Of a stretch of DNA of 15,998 nt, positions 1-8,145 are shown piece by piece. Positions within the stretch are counted from its first letter, which is position 1, and every line of letters starts with the position of its first letter. The notes under the pieces were generated by a model, which was not told the DNA's origin, did no database searches, and was given only the letters and a program-made list of their open reading frames with translations. The position numbers and the translations under genes were made by a program. Source of the stretch: Candidatus Aminicenantota bacterium (lineage in GTDB: Bacteria; Acidobacteriota; Aminicenantia; Aminicenantales; Aminicenantaceae); assembly GCA_016926925.1 (NCBI GenBank), contig JAFGNQ010000059.1:1-15998 (forward strand), written 5' to 3'.

Positions 1-84
1 CGGAAGGTGGGACTCGAACCCACACGGCCGTTAAAGACCATAAACTCCTGAGGCTTACGCGTCTACCAATTCCGCCACTTCCGC
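1..84 (-). tRNA. trnL: tRNA-Leu (anticodon CAG), 3' end cut by window edge
   Basis: Read on the minus strand this is a class II tRNA with a long variable arm. The acceptor stem starts GCGGAAG at position 84. The D-arm contains AATTGGTAGAC. The anticodon stem TAAGC/GTTTA closes the loop CTCAGGA, which gives anticodon CAG (leucine, CUG codons). A long variable arm follows (TGGTC...GGCCG). The T-arm is GTGGG-TTCGAGT-CCCAC. The last visible bases CTTCCG pair with the acceptor 5' strand; the final C, the discriminator base and any encoded CCA lie outside the window. The long variable arm and the U33-CAG-G37 loop make the leucine identity secure. Confidence 0.96.
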
Positions 85-116
85 ACCCGTATCTATCTCG
101 CCTCGAACAAAGCCGT

Positions 117-145
117 ATTATAAATCCATTCCGCTAAAAGGTAAA
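117..145 (-). promoter_or_regulatory. sigma70-type promoter for tRNA-Leu
   Basis: On the minus strand a -35-like TTTACC (complement of 140-145) is followed after exactly 17 bases by a perfect -10 TATAAT (complement of 117-122). Transcription would start near position 110, about 26 bases before the mature tRNA 5' end, which is normal for a tRNA precursor. The -35 box is only a partial match; the -10 and spacing are consensus. Confidence 0.75.
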
Positions 146-390
146 CCCCGTTTTTAACCTCTAATCATTCAAGTTTCCGTGTTAGATCCGGCTCTCCATT
201 CTAATGAGAACTCTTTAAAGCTAGACATGACTCTGAAGGGGTGCTTCCGCTCAGCTCAGATTCGCTTCATCCATCCCATCAAATTCATTATATTGCGTTT
301 TATAGCAAGTCCGGGTGCTCATTGGTATGATGAACCAAGCGAGTCCCCGCCTGTATGATCCGCATATTGGTAGACGGAAACGGAGATTCG

Positions 391-411
391 CCCGGACTTG
401 ACAAATCCGGG
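391..411. promoter_or_regulatory. inverted repeat around the -35 box (candidate operator)
   Basis: Perfect 6-base arms CCCGGA (391-396) and TCCGGG (406-411) are separated by 9 bases that contain most of the TTGACA -35 element. A protein dimer bound here would block or reposition RNA polymerase. A third copy of the half-site TCCGGG lies at 310-315. Regulation is inferred from position only, and no regulator gene is adjacent. Confidence 0.35.
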
Positions 412-426
412 TTTGGTTCTTATTTT
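398..426 (+). promoter_or_regulatory. sigma70-type promoter for the baeRF gene
   Basis: A perfect -35 TTGACA (398-403), a 17-base spacer and a -10 TATTTT (421-426) predict a start near 433. The leader would be about 75 bases and ends in a strong Shine-Dalgarno GAGGAGG (497-503), four bases before the ATG at 508. The -35 is consensus and the -10 matches at four of six positions. Confidence 0.75.
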
Positions 427-507
427 AGAATCGCCTTGCAAACTTCTCCCGCTAACTCCTGCATGCTTCTCCCCAAAAAATTCCGTAATCTATATTGAGG
501 AGGCTAA

Positions 508-1653
508 ATGAAACTTTTGAGTCGGGACCAAATTGAAAACCTGGCAAAGTTCCGAAGTGACGGCTATCTAACCACATCGTTCTATTTCGATACCAGTAAA
601 AACAAAATGACAAAAAAGGAAATAAAACTGACACTGAAAAACCTTTTATCCGTCAACAAAAATCGACTGGAGACGATGAACTTGAGCAAACCTAAAAAGG
701 ATTCTCTTCTCAAAGACATGGAAAAGATCCAAGATTTCTGTACTCAGAATCTGGATTCCTATGTCTATCAAGGAATGGCGGTATTCTCCTGTTCAAAATC
801 CGAATTCTGGCAGATTTTCGATCTTGTCAATTCCCCGCGAAACATGATCGTGTACGATCAAAATCCCTATGTGCGCCCGCTTTCAGCGATAATCAACGAG
901 TACCACAAAATTTGCGCCCTGACTCTAGACAGGAAAGAAGCCAAATGGTATGAGATTTTCATGGGGGAAATCGCACTTCTCAAACAGATAAAAAGCGACG
1001 TCCCCAGCAAAGTCAGAGAGGGAGGCTGGGAGGGATATGAGTCCAAGCGCATTGAAAGACACATGGCATCAAAACTCCATAATCATTTCAATAACGTCGC
1101 TAAGCTGACTTTCGATCTCGATAACAAGCATAAATTCGACTGGTTCTTTCTGGGTTGCATAGAGGAATACTGTAAAGAACTGGACCCTCTCCTCCATCCC
1201 TATCTGAAAAAAAGATTGAAAGGCCGAGTCAAGGTCAAGCCGGGGGATGCGCCGGACTCTATCCTCAAGGAAGCTCTCGCTTTAAAACAAGAACTGAAAC
1301 AACAGGAGATGGACCTGTCCGTCCGGGACTTCATATCCGAGCTGAAGAAGGGAGGGCTGGCCGTATCAGGCATGAAAAACACACTCCGGAAGTTGAATCG
1401 GGGAGAGGTTCAGACACTCCTCATTGCGCAAAATTTTTCAAAACCCGGAAGGCATTGCCCACGGTGTGAGCTTCTCTATGTGGATGAGGCTCGGTGCCCC
1501 GCCTGTCAACGCAAGACGGAAATGCTGGTTGATGTCATCGATGAAGCGGTTGTTGCAGCCATCGAGAAGGGAGGCCGTGTAGCCCACGTGAATCCTCCTT
1601 CCGGACTGCGCAGGTACGGAAATATCGGGGCTCTGCTCCGCTACAAAACATAA
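508..1653 (+). CDS. bacterial archaeo-eukaryotic release factor-like (baeRF) family protein
   Basis: This 381-residue protein has the three-part layout of archaeal/eukaryotic release factor 1. There is an N-terminal domain to about residue 125. A middle domain (about 131-240) starts at the stretch with ICALTLDRKEAKWYEIF and carries the loop EGGWEGYESKRIERH around residues 171-185. A C-terminal L7Ae-like domain contains a zinc ribbon with Cys317, Cys320, Cys330 and Cys333 and ends in the eRF1-like tail GNIGALLRY. In true release factors the middle-domain loop is GGQ and triggers peptidyl-tRNA hydrolysis. Here Gln is replaced by Trp174, so classic hydrolysis is doubtful. Family members are thought to act on ribosomes or stalled peptidyl-tRNA; the cytoplasmic role here is inferred. 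The ATG at 508 is supported by GAGGAGG four bases upstream. The gene is monocistronic, divergent from tRNA-Leu and convergent with the efflux operon. The exact baeRF subfamily is not determined. Confidence 0.85.
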   Translation: MKLLSRDQIENLAKFRSDGYLTTSFYFDTSKNKMTKKEIKLTLKNLLSVNKNRLETMNLSKPKKDSLLKDMEKIQDFCTQNLDSYVYQGMAVFSCSKSEFWQIFDLVNSPRNMIVYDQNPYVRPLSAIINEYHKICALTLDRKEAKWYEIFMGEIALLKQIKSDVPSKVREGGWEGYESKRIERHMASKLHNHFNNVAKLTFDLDNKHKFDWFFLGCIEEYCKELDPLLHPYLKKRLKGRVKVKPGDAPDSILKEALALKQELKQQEMDLSVRDFISELKKGGLAVSGMKNTLRKLNRGEVQTLLIAQNFSKPGRHCPRCELLYVDEARCPACQRKTEMLVDVIDEAVVAAIEKGGRVAHVNPPSGLRRYGNIGALLRYKT

Positions 1654-1694
1654 GCGGGTTGTTGTCGCGCAGGTATCATTCCGGCTGTTTTGCT

Positions 1695-1720
1695 ACGGTC
1701 CGATCGCAGCGGATGACCGT
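1695..1720. other. hairpin between convergent genes (weak terminator candidate)
   Basis: Arms ACGGTC (1695-1700) and GACCGT (1715-1720) are perfect complements. They extend inward by ATC/GAT (1703-1705/1712-1714) after a 2-base bulge. The hairpin sits in the 141-base gap between the convergent baeRF and RND genes, where a bidirectional terminator would be useful. It has no adjacent T-run on either strand, so intrinsic termination is not supported. Confidence 0.25.
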
Positions 1721-1794
1721 GGCATCAAAACCCGGCGCCTGACGTTCGCAAAAACCCCAGCTCGCAAAAAATCACCATTCCTGCAAAGGCCGCT

Positions 1795-4700
1795 TCAAGC
1801 TGTTTTTTCCTTCCTGAACGAAACTTGGTCGAAAAGGCTGTAGATGATCGGGATCACATAGAGCGTGAGAAAAGTCGTCGCAAAGAGACCGCCGATGACC
1901 GTGATAGCCATGGGAGCCCTCATCTCAGACCCTGAAGAGGTATCGATAGCCATAGGCAGCATTCCCAGGATGGTCGTCAGTGCCGTAATCAAAACCGGGC
2001 GCAATCGCACAATACTGCCCTGAATGATCGCCTCTTTTTTTTCGATCCCTCTCTGTTTCAACTGGTTGATGTAATCGACCATGACAATGCCGTTGTTCAC
2101 CGCGATTCCGGCCAGCATGATAAAACCGATCAGAATGGGGAGACTGACGGGCTTTCCCGTTATGATCAAAGCAATGGCAACACCCATTATGGCCAGTGGT
2201 ATCGTGAACATGATCACGAAAGGATGCTTGAAGGATTCGAACTGCGAAGCCATAATCATATAGACCAGGAGAGTGGCCAGAGCGAAGGCTCCGGCCATGA
2301 TCAGAAAGGCCTCTTGCATATCTTCGAATTGACCACCGTACTCGACGAAATATCCGGAGGGAAGACTCTTCTCAAAACCGCTCAGCCGTTTCTTCGCCTC
2401 CCGCACAACACTTCCCAGGTCCTTTCCTGCGATGTTGGCGGATACCGTAACCTTTCGCGCCTGGTTTTCCCGGGTGATGGAAATGGGGCCTTCTCCGGGG
2501 ATGATCGTCGCCACTTGATCCAGACGGATCGTCTTGTTCATGGGTGTCATGATGGGAATGTTCTTGATGTCTTCTAGTGAATCCCTGAAATCCTTCTCTA
2601 AGCGGACGCGGATGTCGATCTCTTCGTTCTTGTCGCGAAGTCGGGTGGCCACTCTGCCCTGTGAGGCCGTTTGAACCGTATTCGCAATCTGGCTGACCAT
2701 CAAACCCAGGCGGGAGGCCTTCTCCCGGTTTATAAGGATATGAAACTCCGGCTTTCCCTCGGATAGGGAATGTTTCACATCCCTCAAGCCTTCGACGTCC
2801 TTTATCATGGCCACAATCTGGTCCGCATAGTCCCCCAGCTGCACGATGTCCTTACCGAAAACTTTGATCTCGACCGGCGCCGACGAGCCCCCGCTCATCA
2901 TCTGCCCCATGTCCAGAGCTTCGAACTTGACACCTTTAAGCCGGGGCAGCTGTTTCCAGATCTCTTCGAGGATCTCCGAATCCTTTTTATCCCTCTCCTC
3001 CAGCTTGGTCAAACCTACCCAGACAATGGCCTCATGCGTGCCTGTGTTGGCGAATCCGCTCGACGAATCGAAGGGATCCTCTTCGGCTTGAGAGCCTACG
3101 TTCAGGGATACGGTCTTGACCTCGGGCCTGCGCTCCATCAATTTTTCCGCCATCAAGGCTACCCGGTTGGTCTCTTCAAGCGAGGTCCCAACAGGCATTT
3201 TGATGCGGAGGATGATCATCTCGCGGTCCATGCTGGGCATGAATTCCGTTCCTACGAAGGGGATGATCGCAAAAGAAAGTAAAAATAAGACCAATACGCC
3301 CCCGAGCACCCACCGTCTCCGGTGCAGGGCGCCTTCCAGAGTCCTTTGATAAAATCTCTTTGCTCCTTCGAAACGAACGCGCTGCTTCTTTTTCACCTCT
3401 GTAATCTGATTCCGTTTTTCTTTAAAAAGGAGCGAGGCAACCATGGGGACAATCGTCAGAGCGACGAAGAGAGAAGCGAAAAGGGAAAAAGCTATGGCAA
3501 GAGCCAGGCCTCGAGTCAACCGGGCCGTGATTCCCTTGGCGAAAACCATGGGGAAGAAGACCGCGATCGTTGTCAAGGTAGAGGCTGTGATGGCCATCCC
3601 TACTTCTGAAGCTCCGCGCTTGGCGGCCTCGTTTTTTCCCTTTCCCTCTTCGATATGACGGAAGATGCTCTCGATGACGACGATCGCGTTATCCACAAGC
3701 ATTCCGACCCCCAGGGCCAATCCACTGAGAGTCAGCAGGTTGAGGGTATACCCGGCAAAATAGAGTGCTATAAACGTGGTTATGATCGAAAGGGGAATGG
3801 CTAGAGCTATAGTCAGCGTCGGCCGCCAGTTCCGCAGAAAGATGAAGATAAATAAGATGGCCAGTATCCCCCCGATAATAGCGTTATTGCCGGTCCGGCG
3901 AACCACCCTCTGTACCATCTCGGCCTGATCCATGAAGTCGTAGAATTTCACACCTGGCGGCAGCATGGTTTTTATGCGCTCCAACTCCTTCTTTGCCGCA
4001 TCGGCTACGATGACGGTGTTGGATCCCGACTGCTTGCTTATGAAATAGATAACGCCTTTGCCCCCTTGAATTCGGGAAGAATAGCGCACTTCCTTCAAGC
4101 CGTCCCTCACCTCGGCCACATCCCGCAGATACACGGGCTGGCCGCTCGGACTCGTCCCGACTATCGTATTCCGTATATCATCGACGGTCGTAAATTCCCC
4201 CAGGGTTCGCACCAGAATGTCGGTGTACCGCTGGACGATATGCCCGGCCGGCAGGTTGAGATTTTCCATCCGCAACGCCAGCAGGATCTGATCAAAGGTC
4301 AGATTGAAGGACTCGAGAGCCGTCTTGTCGATATCCACCAATATCTCACGAACATCCATGGACTGAACGGTTACCGAAGCGACGCCTTCTATCCGCTCCA
4401 ATCTCGGAGAGACTTCGTCCTCGATCAACTGCTTCAGCTCGACCGTCGGCATGTCGGCTGTAATACCGCCGAAGAGTATGGGAAACTGTCCGAGGTTGAA
4501 TTTGAGAACAAGGGGATTGTCTGACTCTTCGGGAAGGAAGTTTTCATAACGGCTGACTTGATCCCTGATATCTTCGGCCCCAAAATCCAGGTTCGTTCCC
4601 CATTCGAATTCAACGTTGATGACCGAGACTCCCTCGGAAGAGACGGAAGTCACCTTTTTTACGCGTTCCACGGTGTTGATGATTTGCTCCAGGGGCCGGG

Positions 4701-4890
4701 TGATGGTGTTCTCGATATCCTCAGAGGAAGCACCGCTGTAGATGGTTATGACCGATACCGTAGGGAATTCAATGTCAGGAAAAAAATCCAGGCCGAGCTG
4801 GGTAAAGGCAATAGTTCCCATGACCACCAAAATCATGGCCAGCATGGCCGTGGTGACTTTTCTGTTGACGGCTAATTCCGGTATTTTCAT
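1795..4890 (-). CDS. RND-family efflux transporter, inner-membrane pump subunit
   Basis: This 1031-residue protein has the usual length and layout of AcrB/MdtB-type pumps. A first membrane helix lies at about 13-31, followed by the porter-domain opening ending in FFPDIEFPTVSV. The first periplasmic loop runs to about residue 333, then comes the TM2-TM6 block, a second hydrophobic segment near 527-546 and second periplasmic loop, and the terminal TM block. The proton-relay helix reads GMLVDNAIVVIES, with Asp400-Asn401 where AcrB has Asp-Asp. In TM10 the AcrB lysine position reads VNNGIVMVDY (Asn932-Asn933). Both are seen in many RND pumps related to the MdtB/C and putative amphiphile-efflux groups. 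The pump would export hydrophobic or amphiphilic compounds through the adaptor and outer-membrane protein encoded just upstream. Its ATG overlaps the adaptor stop as ATGA, with GAGGG six bases upstream, so translation is coupled. The substrate cannot be read from sequence. Confidence 0.95.
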   Translation of the reverse strand: MKIPELAVNRKVTTAMLAMILVVMGTIAFTQLGLDFFPDIEFPTVSVITIYSGASSEDIENTITRPLEQIINTVERVKKVTSVSSEGVSVINVEFEWGTNLDFGAEDIRDQVSRYENFLPEESDNPLVLKFNLGQFPILFGGITADMPTVELKQLIEDEVSPRLERIEGVASVTVQSMDVREILVDIDKTALESFNLTFDQILLALRMENLNLPAGHIVQRYTDILVRTLGEFTTVDDIRNTIVGTSPSGQPVYLRDVAEVRDGLKEVRYSSRIQGGKGVIYFISKQSGSNTVIVADAAKKELERIKTMLPPGVKFYDFMDQAEMVQRVVRRTGNNAIIGGILAILFIFIFLRNWRPTLTIALAIPLSIITTFIALYFAGYTLNLLTLSGLALGVGMLVDNAIVVIESIFRHIEEGKGKNEAAKRGASEVGMAITASTLTTIAVFFPMVFAKGITARLTRGLALAIAFSLFASLFVALTIVPMVASLLFKEKRNQITEVKKKQRVRFEGAKRFYQRTLEGALHRRRWVLGGVLVLFLLSFAIIPFVGTEFMPSMDREMIILRIKMPVGTSLEETNRVALMAEKLMERRPEVKTVSLNVGSQAEEDPFDSSSGFANTGTHEAIVWVGLTKLEERDKKDSEILEEIWKQLPRLKGVKFEALDMGQMMSGGSSAPVEIKVFGKDIVQLGDYADQIVAMIKDVEGLRDVKHSLSEGKPEFHILINREKASRLGLMVSQIANTVQTASQGRVATRLRDKNEEIDIRVRLEKDFRDSLEDIKNIPIMTPMNKTIRLDQVATIIPGEGPISITRENQARKVTVSANIAGKDLGSVVREAKKRLSGFEKSLPSGYFVEYGGQFEDMQEAFLIMAGAFALATLLVYMIMASQFESFKHPFVIMFTIPLAIMGVAIALIITGKPVSLPILIGFIMLAGIAVNNGIVMVDYINQLKQRGIEKKEAIIQGSIVRLRPVLITALTTILGMLPMAIDTSSGSEMRAPMAITVIGGLFATTFLTLYVIPIIYSLFDQVSFRKEKTA

Positions 4891-5999
4891 TGGACACCCT
4901 CGCTGATTTGGATTTTTTCTCCGTCCGCCAATCCGTAATTTCCTTCGACAACGACGATCTCACCGGACTCCAACCCCGTCGTCACCTCCACCAAGTCCGT
5001 ATTCTGGAGTCCCAGAGTCACTTCTTTTTTGGTCACTGTGTTGTCGGCATTGACGACGAATACGTGGGAATTTTCCAGCACGGCTTTCTGAGGAACGGCT
5101 ATGGCATCTTCATGGGAGCGGACTTCGATCATGATCTCCCCAAACGTGTTGGGCCGCAGCAGCCTCTCCGGATTATCGGCTGTCACTTCCACTTGAAATT
5201 TTTTCGATACCGGATCGGCGGCCTTGTTCACGACTGAAACCTTTCCTTCAAAATTCTTTCCCGGAAAGGTATCCACAGTCAGATAAGCCGTTTGTCCTTT
5301 ATGAATGCGGACGATATCTTCGTACGACACATCTATCTGGATCTTCACGCGTGAATAATCTACAAGAGTCAGAACACCGCTGGTCGTGGAAAAGCTTCCC
5401 ATCATGGGATTGATCACGTCTCCGACTTCGGCATTTTTAGATGCGACCACACCGTTGAACGGAGCTTTAAGGATGGATACATCCAAATTGTATTTGGCCA
5501 AGTTCAAGGCCGCATTGGCTCGTTGCAGTTCCGCTTCGGCCGCATCGTAGGCAAGGCGGATTTTTTCGTACTGCTGTTCGGACACGGCCTTTTCTTTTCT
5601 CAGCCGTTCCATTCTTTCCATGTTCTTTTCCGCATCGTTGTAATTCGCTTGAGCCACAGCAAGGGCCGCTTTGGCCTGGTCCACTTGGAGCTGAATCGCT
5701 CTCGTATCCAATTCGGCCAGGAGCTGTCCTTTGCCCACACTGTCTCCTTCTTCGACGTATATCCTGGCAATCTTGCCCCCGACTTCAGGTGTGACATTCA
5801 CAGTCTGCCAGGCTTCGATAACTCCCGTAAAGAAAAGCTTTTCCGAAATTCTCTGTCTTTTGACCTCCATCACCTTCACCAGTGCCAATCCAAACGTCTC
5901 GCTCTGCTCTTGCTCTCCTCCCTGAGGCGGTTTGCATGATATGAGGGAGATAAAGAAAAACGATACAAAAATAATTCCGATAACAGCTTTCTTATTCAT
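4887..5999 (-). CDS. RND efflux periplasmic adaptor (membrane fusion) lipoprotein
   Basis: This is a 370-residue HlyD/AcrA-type adaptor. The N-terminus is a lipoprotein signal: a basic start, a hydrophobic stretch, and lipobox Leu19-Ile-Ser-Cys22, so the mature protein is probably lipid-anchored. Residues 68-100 and 172-196 are the two lipoyl half-motifs. They flank an alpha-hairpin coiled coil (about 101-171, rich in Ala/Glu/Lys) that docks on the TolC-type channel. Beta-barrel and membrane-proximal domains follow. I chose the ATG at 5999 because GGAGGT lies about five bases upstream. The same frame is open to 6059, but that start would place about 20 polar residues before the signal peptide. 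The gene lies 61 bases after the outer-membrane gene, and its TGA overlaps the pump ATG. It bridges pump and channel across the periplasm. Confidence 0.93.
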   Translation of the reverse strand: MNKKAVIGIIFVSFFFISLISCKPPQGGEQEQSETFGLALVKVMEVKRQRISEKLFFTGVIEAWQTVNVTPEVGGKIARIYVEEGDSVGKGQLLAELDTRAIQLQVDQAKAALAVAQANYNDAEKNMERMERLRKEKAVSEQQYEKIRLAYDAAEAELQRANAALNLAKYNLDVSILKAPFNGVVASKNAEVGDVINPMMGSFSTTSGVLTLVDYSRVKIQIDVSYEDIVRIHKGQTAYLTVDTFPGKNFEGKVSVVNKAADPVSKKFQVEVTADNPERLLRPNTFGEIMIEVRSHEDAIAVPQKAVLENSHVFVVNADNTVTKKEVTLGLQNTDLVEVTTGLESGEIVVVEGNYGLADGEKIQISEGVQ

Positions 6000-6060
6000 A
6001 AAATACCTCCATGTTTTTTGGGGGTCGTTCGTTGTTTTTCTGCATGCGGTATTATCCATT

Positions 6061-7383
6061 TTACCGGCCTCCCAAAGCTCTTTCGTAATCGGCCAAAGCT
6101 ATGAAATAGTCATGAAGTGCGAGTGAGTAATTCACTCTGGCCTGGGTCAATGCCGTTTGCGCCGAGCTGACATCCAGGACTGTAATCATGCCCTCGGCAA
6201 AGTTCAAGTTGGCGATCCGCAGTGCTTCCTCCGCCTGCTCGACGTTTTTCTCCTGAGACAGCAGTGTTTCCTTGGTCTCTTCTATCTTCAGCACGGACTG
6301 ATTGACATCGAATTCGACAGAATCCCGGAGCCCTTTCATCGTCAGGTCGATCTCCCTCAGGGATGATTCAGCCTGAGCCATTCGAGCCGAGGGTCCAAAT
6401 CCGTTGAAGAGAGACCAGCTGAGAACAAGATTGATGGAGTAATAATCCTGCCAGTTCTCCCGCTTGAAACTGAATTGATCCCCCCAATAATTGAACGTTC
6501 CGGAAAGAGCCAGAGTTGGGAGCTTTTCGGCTCTCGCGATCTTTTTCATTTCCTCTGTTATTTTCCGCTGGTACATCAATTGATTGATCTCAGGCCGGTT
6601 TTGAAGGGCCATGATCACACTCTCCTCAAGCTCTGGGCTGATGGGTTTATAAACAAGGTTCCCCTTAACCTCGATAGGAACGGAAATATCCATCCCCAGG
6701 AGTGTTTTCAGGTTGAGCTTAGCAGTCTCGAAGCTGTTTTTTGCTTGTATCAACTGAGGCTTGAGGTTGACCACTCTTACTTCCGAGCGCAGCAGGTCGA
6801 ACTGAGATGCGATTCCTACTTCGTACTGGCTTTTTATGTTCTTATGAAGATCCTCGGCATCTTTGAGGGCTAGCTCGGCGACCCGTACAAACTCTTTGGC
6901 CAGAAGGCAGCCGTAAAAAGCTCTTTTCGTGTTGAAAACCGTAACGTTTTCGGACTGGCGGACGTATTCTTCGGTGGATTTGAGGTTATAATTCGCCTGT
7001 TTCAAACCGGACTTCAGCCGCCCTCCAGTAAAGAGCGGCACGGTCAAATCCAGAGCAAATTGATAATCCCTGGTGAAGTCCACCTCCACTCTTGTAGGGG
7101 GTTCTCCGGGGACAAAGGAGGGGAATTCCAGTTGGAACAATTTCTCATCCAGGGTTATGGTGCCTCGCGAGTTCAGCTTAGGCAAAAAGCCGGAGACGGC
7201 TTCCCTGACCATTGACTGGGCCCCATCCACCCGCTCCGCAGCGGCCAGATGGTAGGGGTTCTGAGAAAGGGCCATTTCGATGCTCTTTTCGAGCGTCAAG
7301 ACCACCTTTTCCTGAGAAAAAGCCGAAACGCCAAAATTCAATACAAGCAGTACTATTAATACAACTTTGATTCCGCTTCGCAT
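6061..7383 (-). CDS. TolC-family outer-membrane efflux protein
   Basis: This 440-residue protein has an N-terminal signal peptide (basic start, hydrophobic core, likely cleavage near residues 21-24 around VSAFSQ) and two related long-helix halves typical of the OEP family. Each half has Ala/Leu/Glu-rich helices such as those around EFVRVAELALKDAEDLHK and NVEQAEEALRIANLNFAEG. The latter is followed by MITVLDVSSAQTALTQARVNYS, a characteristic TolC-like segment. Three copies would form the outer-membrane barrel and periplasmic tunnel for the pump encoded downstream. The start at 7383 has AAGGAGAT upstream, which begins right at the stop of the tetR gene (13-base order tetR stop, SD, ATG). This indicates one transcript. 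Length is ordinary for the family. Confidence 0.92.
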   Translation of the reverse strand: MRSGIKVVLIVLLVLNFGVSAFSQEKVVLTLEKSIEMALSQNPYHLAAAERVDGAQSMVREAVSGFLPKLNSRGTITLDEKLFQLEFPSFVPGEPPTRVEVDFTRDYQFALDLTVPLFTGGRLKSGLKQANYNLKSTEEYVRQSENVTVFNTKRAFYGCLLAKEFVRVAELALKDAEDLHKNIKSQYEVGIASQFDLLRSEVRVVNLKPQLIQAKNSFETAKLNLKTLLGMDISVPIEVKGNLVYKPISPELEESVIMALQNRPEINQLMYQRKITEEMKKIARAEKLPTLALSGTFNYWGDQFSFKRENWQDYYSINLVLSWSLFNGFGPSARMAQAESSLREIDLTMKGLRDSVEFDVNQSVLKIEETKETLLSQEKNVEQAEEALRIANLNFAEGMITVLDVSSAQTALTQARVNYSLALHDYFIALADYERALGGR

Positions 7384-7395
7384 ATTCGATCTCCT

Positions 7396-8061
7396 TTACC
7401 CTTCAATCTTCCGGATACCATAAAAAAAGAATTCCATGATGACTCTGGTCGCTGATTCCAAGCTGTACTCTTTTTCGTACCAGAATTTCGTGAAGTAAAA
7501 CCCATGCAATAGAGCTTCGAAGGCGTGCGCTGCATCGCGCGTGTCCATCTTTCGAAATTCGCCCGCAGCAACACCTTCATCAAATACGCGGCGCATCAAT
7601 TCCACCATGCCGCTTTTTTTGAGCTGAAGCTCATCGAGAAATTTCTTTTCTTCTTTGGTAAACGCCTTATGGCCGTCCGGAGATGAATGAAAAATGGTGT
7701 TGATCAAAGATTTTTCCATTAAAAAAACGCGCGAGAGTCTCTTTTTTTTCTGAAAACGCAGCAGGACGAATCGTGTGATCTCGTCCAATTTTTTCTTCGC
7801 AGATATGTTCTTCTCCTCGATTTTACGCAATCCCTGAGCCGCCTCAGCAAACGAATTCAGGATGATCTCGAAGAGGATATCCCGCTTCCCCCCGAAGTAA
7901 TGGTAGAGAGTGGCTTTGGAGAACTGCGCTTTCTTTGCGATATTATCCATCGTGGCTAACGTATAGCCTCTCTGGGCGAATATTTCTTCAGCGGCAGTGA
8001 GAATGAAGAGCCTGTTGGCCTCTTCGCGTCGCCTTTTCCTTTCTGAACGCAGGTCTTTCAT
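7396..8061 (-). CDS. TetR-family transcriptional regulator of the efflux operon
   Basis: This 221-residue protein has a standard TetR N-terminal DNA-binding domain. ILTAAEEIFAQRGYTLATMD is followed by the helix-turn-helix IAKKAQFSKATLYHYFGGKRDIL (about residues 41-63), with the typical YHYF recognition-helix signature. The C-terminal two thirds is an all-helical ligand and dimer domain with no recognisable ligand class. It is the first gene of the operon and shares the promoter at 8143-8171. Two palindromes downstream of that promoter make autorepression the likely mechanism, relieved when a pump substrate binds. The start codon has only a weak AAGG ribosome site. Repressor action and ligand induction are inferred from the family and position. 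Confidence 0.92.
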   Translation of the reverse strand: MKDLRSERKRRREEANRLFILTAAEEIFAQRGYTLATMDNIAKKAQFSKATLYHYFGGKRDILFEIILNSFAEAAQGLRKIEEKNISAKKKLDEITRFVLLRFQKKKRLSRVFLMEKSLINTIFHSSPDGHKAFTKEEKKFLDELQLKKSGMVELMRRVFDEGVAAGEFRKMDTRDAAHAFEALLHGFYFTKFWYEKEYSLESATRVIMEFFFYGIRKIEG

Positions 8062-8106
8062 TATGATACCTTATAGTACGGATTTTATTACTGTATGGTT
8101 TTATTT

Positions 8107-8124
8107 TTAAACTGATGAGTTTAA
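8107..8124. promoter_or_regulatory. candidate TetR operator 2 (downstream of start)
   Basis: Perfect 7-base arms TTAAACT and AGTTTAA are separated by GATG. The centre lies 23 bases from the centre of operator 1, about two helical turns, so two dimers could bind on the same face. The AACTGAT/ACTGAT core is shared with operator 1. Confidence 0.5.
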
Positions 8125-8131
8125 TGAATAT

Positions 8132-8145
8132 ACTGATTGGTCAGT
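8132..8145. promoter_or_regulatory. candidate TetR operator 1 (overlaps -10 and start)
   Basis: Perfect inverted repeat ACTGA-TTGG-TCAGT. It overlaps the last bases of the -10 box and the predicted transcription start, a standard place for a TetR-family repressor to block initiation. It shares ACTGAT with the second palindrome, at a 21-base offset. Confidence 0.6.

Larger units (their letters stand above)
85..507. other. 423-base intergenic spacer between tRNA-Leu and the baeRF gene
   Basis: The spacer holds two divergent promoters, one near each end (117-145 minus, 398-426 plus). The middle, about 150-390, shows no ORF with a ribosome binding site and only short hairpins, such as GAAG/CTTC around 236-248 and TTGG/CCAA around 321-337. 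The hexamer TCCGGG occurs at 310-315 and again at 406-411, with its complement CCCGGA at 391-396. I see no RNA gene, repeat array or mobile-element end. Confidence 0.6.

Noticed and set aside
1..507. Integration hotspot at the tRNA-Leu gene
   Set aside because: tRNA genes are common insertion sites, but no integrase or direct repeat of the tRNA 3' end is visible; the tRNA 3' end itself is at the window edge, so the flank that would show an insertion is not available.
1654..1794. Intrinsic terminator between the convergent baeRF and pump genes
   Set aside because: A hairpin exists (1695-1720) but no T-run follows it on either strand, so it does not meet the pattern.
2770..3282. Open frame of 170 codons on the plus strand inside the RND pump gene
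   Set aside because: It is antisense to a strongly conserved pump sequence, is His/Arg/Asp-rich in a way typical of reverse frames, and has no start signals.
4887..6059. Longer start for the efflux adaptor at 6059
   Set aside because: The in-frame ATG at 5999 has a strong GGAGGT site and directly precedes a lipoprotein signal; the extra 20 residues would bury that signal.
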